DNA of 64,000 nucleotides from Ptychodera flava. Its lineage: Eukaryota; Hemichordata; Enteropneusta; Ptychoderidae. A program made the translations under genes and the position numbers. Location of the stretch: contig NC_091942.1 of assembly GCF_041260155.1 (NCBI RefSeq), forward strand, positions 754,001 through 818,000, in the 5' to 3' direction. Positions within the stretch are counted from its first letter, which is position 1, and each line of letters begins with the position of its first letter. This document shows, one piece after another, positions 62,825 through 64,000 of this stretch. The notes beneath the pieces are model-generated. The model saw only the letters and a list, made by a program, of their open reading frames with translations, had not been told where the DNA came from and made no database searches.

Positions 62825-62928
62825 CTGCAATGACAAAACAAAATTTGGAAATTTTTAGAAGCTTTCCAAACAGATACATCAGATGCTTATGAAGACTAAA
62901 TAAATATGTGTCCTATTTTGTTACTTTC

Positions 62929-64000
62929 TTTTCTATGTCTTGCACTGGAAGATCAAAAGATTATAAAATAGCTATGTCACACATTTCTATATCTTACACT
63001 GGAAGATCAAAAGATTATAAAATAGCTATGTCACACATTTCTATATCTTGCACTGGAAGATCAAAAGATTATAAAATAGCTATGTCACACATTTCTATAT
63101 CTTGCACTGGAACATCAAAAGATTATAAAATAGCTATGTCACACATTTCTATGTCTTGCATTGGAAGATCAAAAGATTATAAAATAGTTATGTCACACAT
63201 TTCTATATCTTGCATTGGAAGATCAAAAGATTATAAAATAGTTATGTCACACATTTCTATATCTTGCATTGGAAGATCAAAAGATTATAAAATAGCTATG
63301 TCACACATTTCTATGTCTTGCACTGGAAGATTAAAAGATTATAAAATAGTTATGTCACACATTTCTATATCTTGCACTGGAACATCAAAAGATTATAAAA
63401 TAGTTATGTCACACATTTCTATATCTTGCACTGGAAGATCAAAAGATCATAAAATAGTTATGTCACATATTTCTATATCTTGCAATGGAAGATCAAACGA
63501 TTATAAAATAGCTATGTCACATATTTCTATATCTTGCACTGGAAGATCAAAAGATTATAAAATAGCTATGTCACACATTTCTATGTCTTGCACTGGAAGA
63601 TCAAAAGATTATAAAATAGTTATGTCACACATTTCTATATCTTGCACTGGAACATCAAAAGATTATAAAATAGTTATGTCACACATTTCTATATCTTGCA
63701 CTGCAAGATCAAAAGATCATAAAATAGTTATGTCACATATTTCTATATCTTGCAATGGAAGATCAAACGATTATAAAATAGCTATGTCACATATTTCTAT
63801 ATCTTGCACTGGAAGATCAAAAGATTATAAAATAGCTATGTCACACATTTCTATATCTTGCACTGGAAGATCAAAAGATTATAAAATAGTTATGTCACAC
63901 ATTTCTATATCTTGCACTGCAAGATCAAAAGATCATAAAATAGTTATGTCACATATTTCTATATCTTGCAATGGAAGATCAAACGATTATAAAATAGCTA
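62929..64000 (+). repeat. 54-base satellite array, ~20 copies, runs off the window
   Basis: The unit contains CTATATCTTGCACTGGAAGA, TCAAAAGATTATAAAATAGC and TATGTCACACATTT. Copies differ at a few positions. Variant units with TGCAATGG and CAAACG recur at 63481, 63751 and 63967, exactly 5 and 4 unit lengths apart. It would lie in the last intron of the minus-strand gene at 62595. Confidence 0.95.

Noticed and set aside
61871..64000. Regular arrays that could suggest a CRISPR locus
   Set aside because: Units are contiguous, with no unique spacers, in animal DNA. They are minisatellite and satellite arrays.

Overview
The window is animal nuclear DNA: AT-rich, with GT-AG spliced genes, long introns, microsatellites and dense repeats. 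Both complete genes resemble their vertebrate orthologues, and the large retrotransposon has the integrase-before-reverse-transcriptase pol order of Gmr1-like Ty3/gypsy elements, a deuterostome group. An invertebrate deuterostome (hemichordate, cephalochordate or similar) fits best; I cannot name the species.

Layout. 1-10 kb is repeat-rich and holds a broken hAT/ZNF862-like exon interrupted by a palindromic element with a perfect 9-base target duplication, a 1.8 kb inverted-terminal-repeat element carrying 226-base and 26-base tandem arrays, and one RecQ-type helicase exon inside a terminal-repeat structure. 10.1-21.9 kb is a nested pair of Gmr1-like LTR retrotransposons, both on the minus strand: a younger copy (11777-17314, target duplication CCCT) lies inside the reverse transcriptase of an older copy (10099-21864, target duplication GACT). 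23.6-34.8 kb is a complete nine-exon ZNF207/BuGZ gene on the plus strand (458 codons). Two mobile elements and two minisatellite clusters sit in its introns. 34.8-47.2 kb is non-coding with repeat fragments. 47.3-56.3 kb is a complete 14-exon serine carboxypeptidase gene (SCPEP1-like, 458 codons) on the minus strand, tail-to-tail with ZNF207. It hosts two of the three nearby copies of a roughly 200-base MITE. 56.3-64 kb holds a large palindrome, TTAA-flanked MITEs, microsatellites, a 32-base minisatellite, the last exon of an unidentified minus-strand gene and a 54-base satellite running off the window.

The host genes are independent housekeeping genes: ZNF207/BuGZ loads Bub3 onto kinetochores, and SCPEP1 is a lysosomal/secreted peptidase. 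Human ZNF207 and SCPEP1 both lie on chromosome 17q, so their adjacency may be ancient linkage. The retrotransposon copies encode gag (with a SCAN-like region and zinc knuckle), protease, integrase, reverse transcriptase and RNase H. Nearly all their frame breaks are one-base indels private to one copy, which looks more like assembly error than decay.
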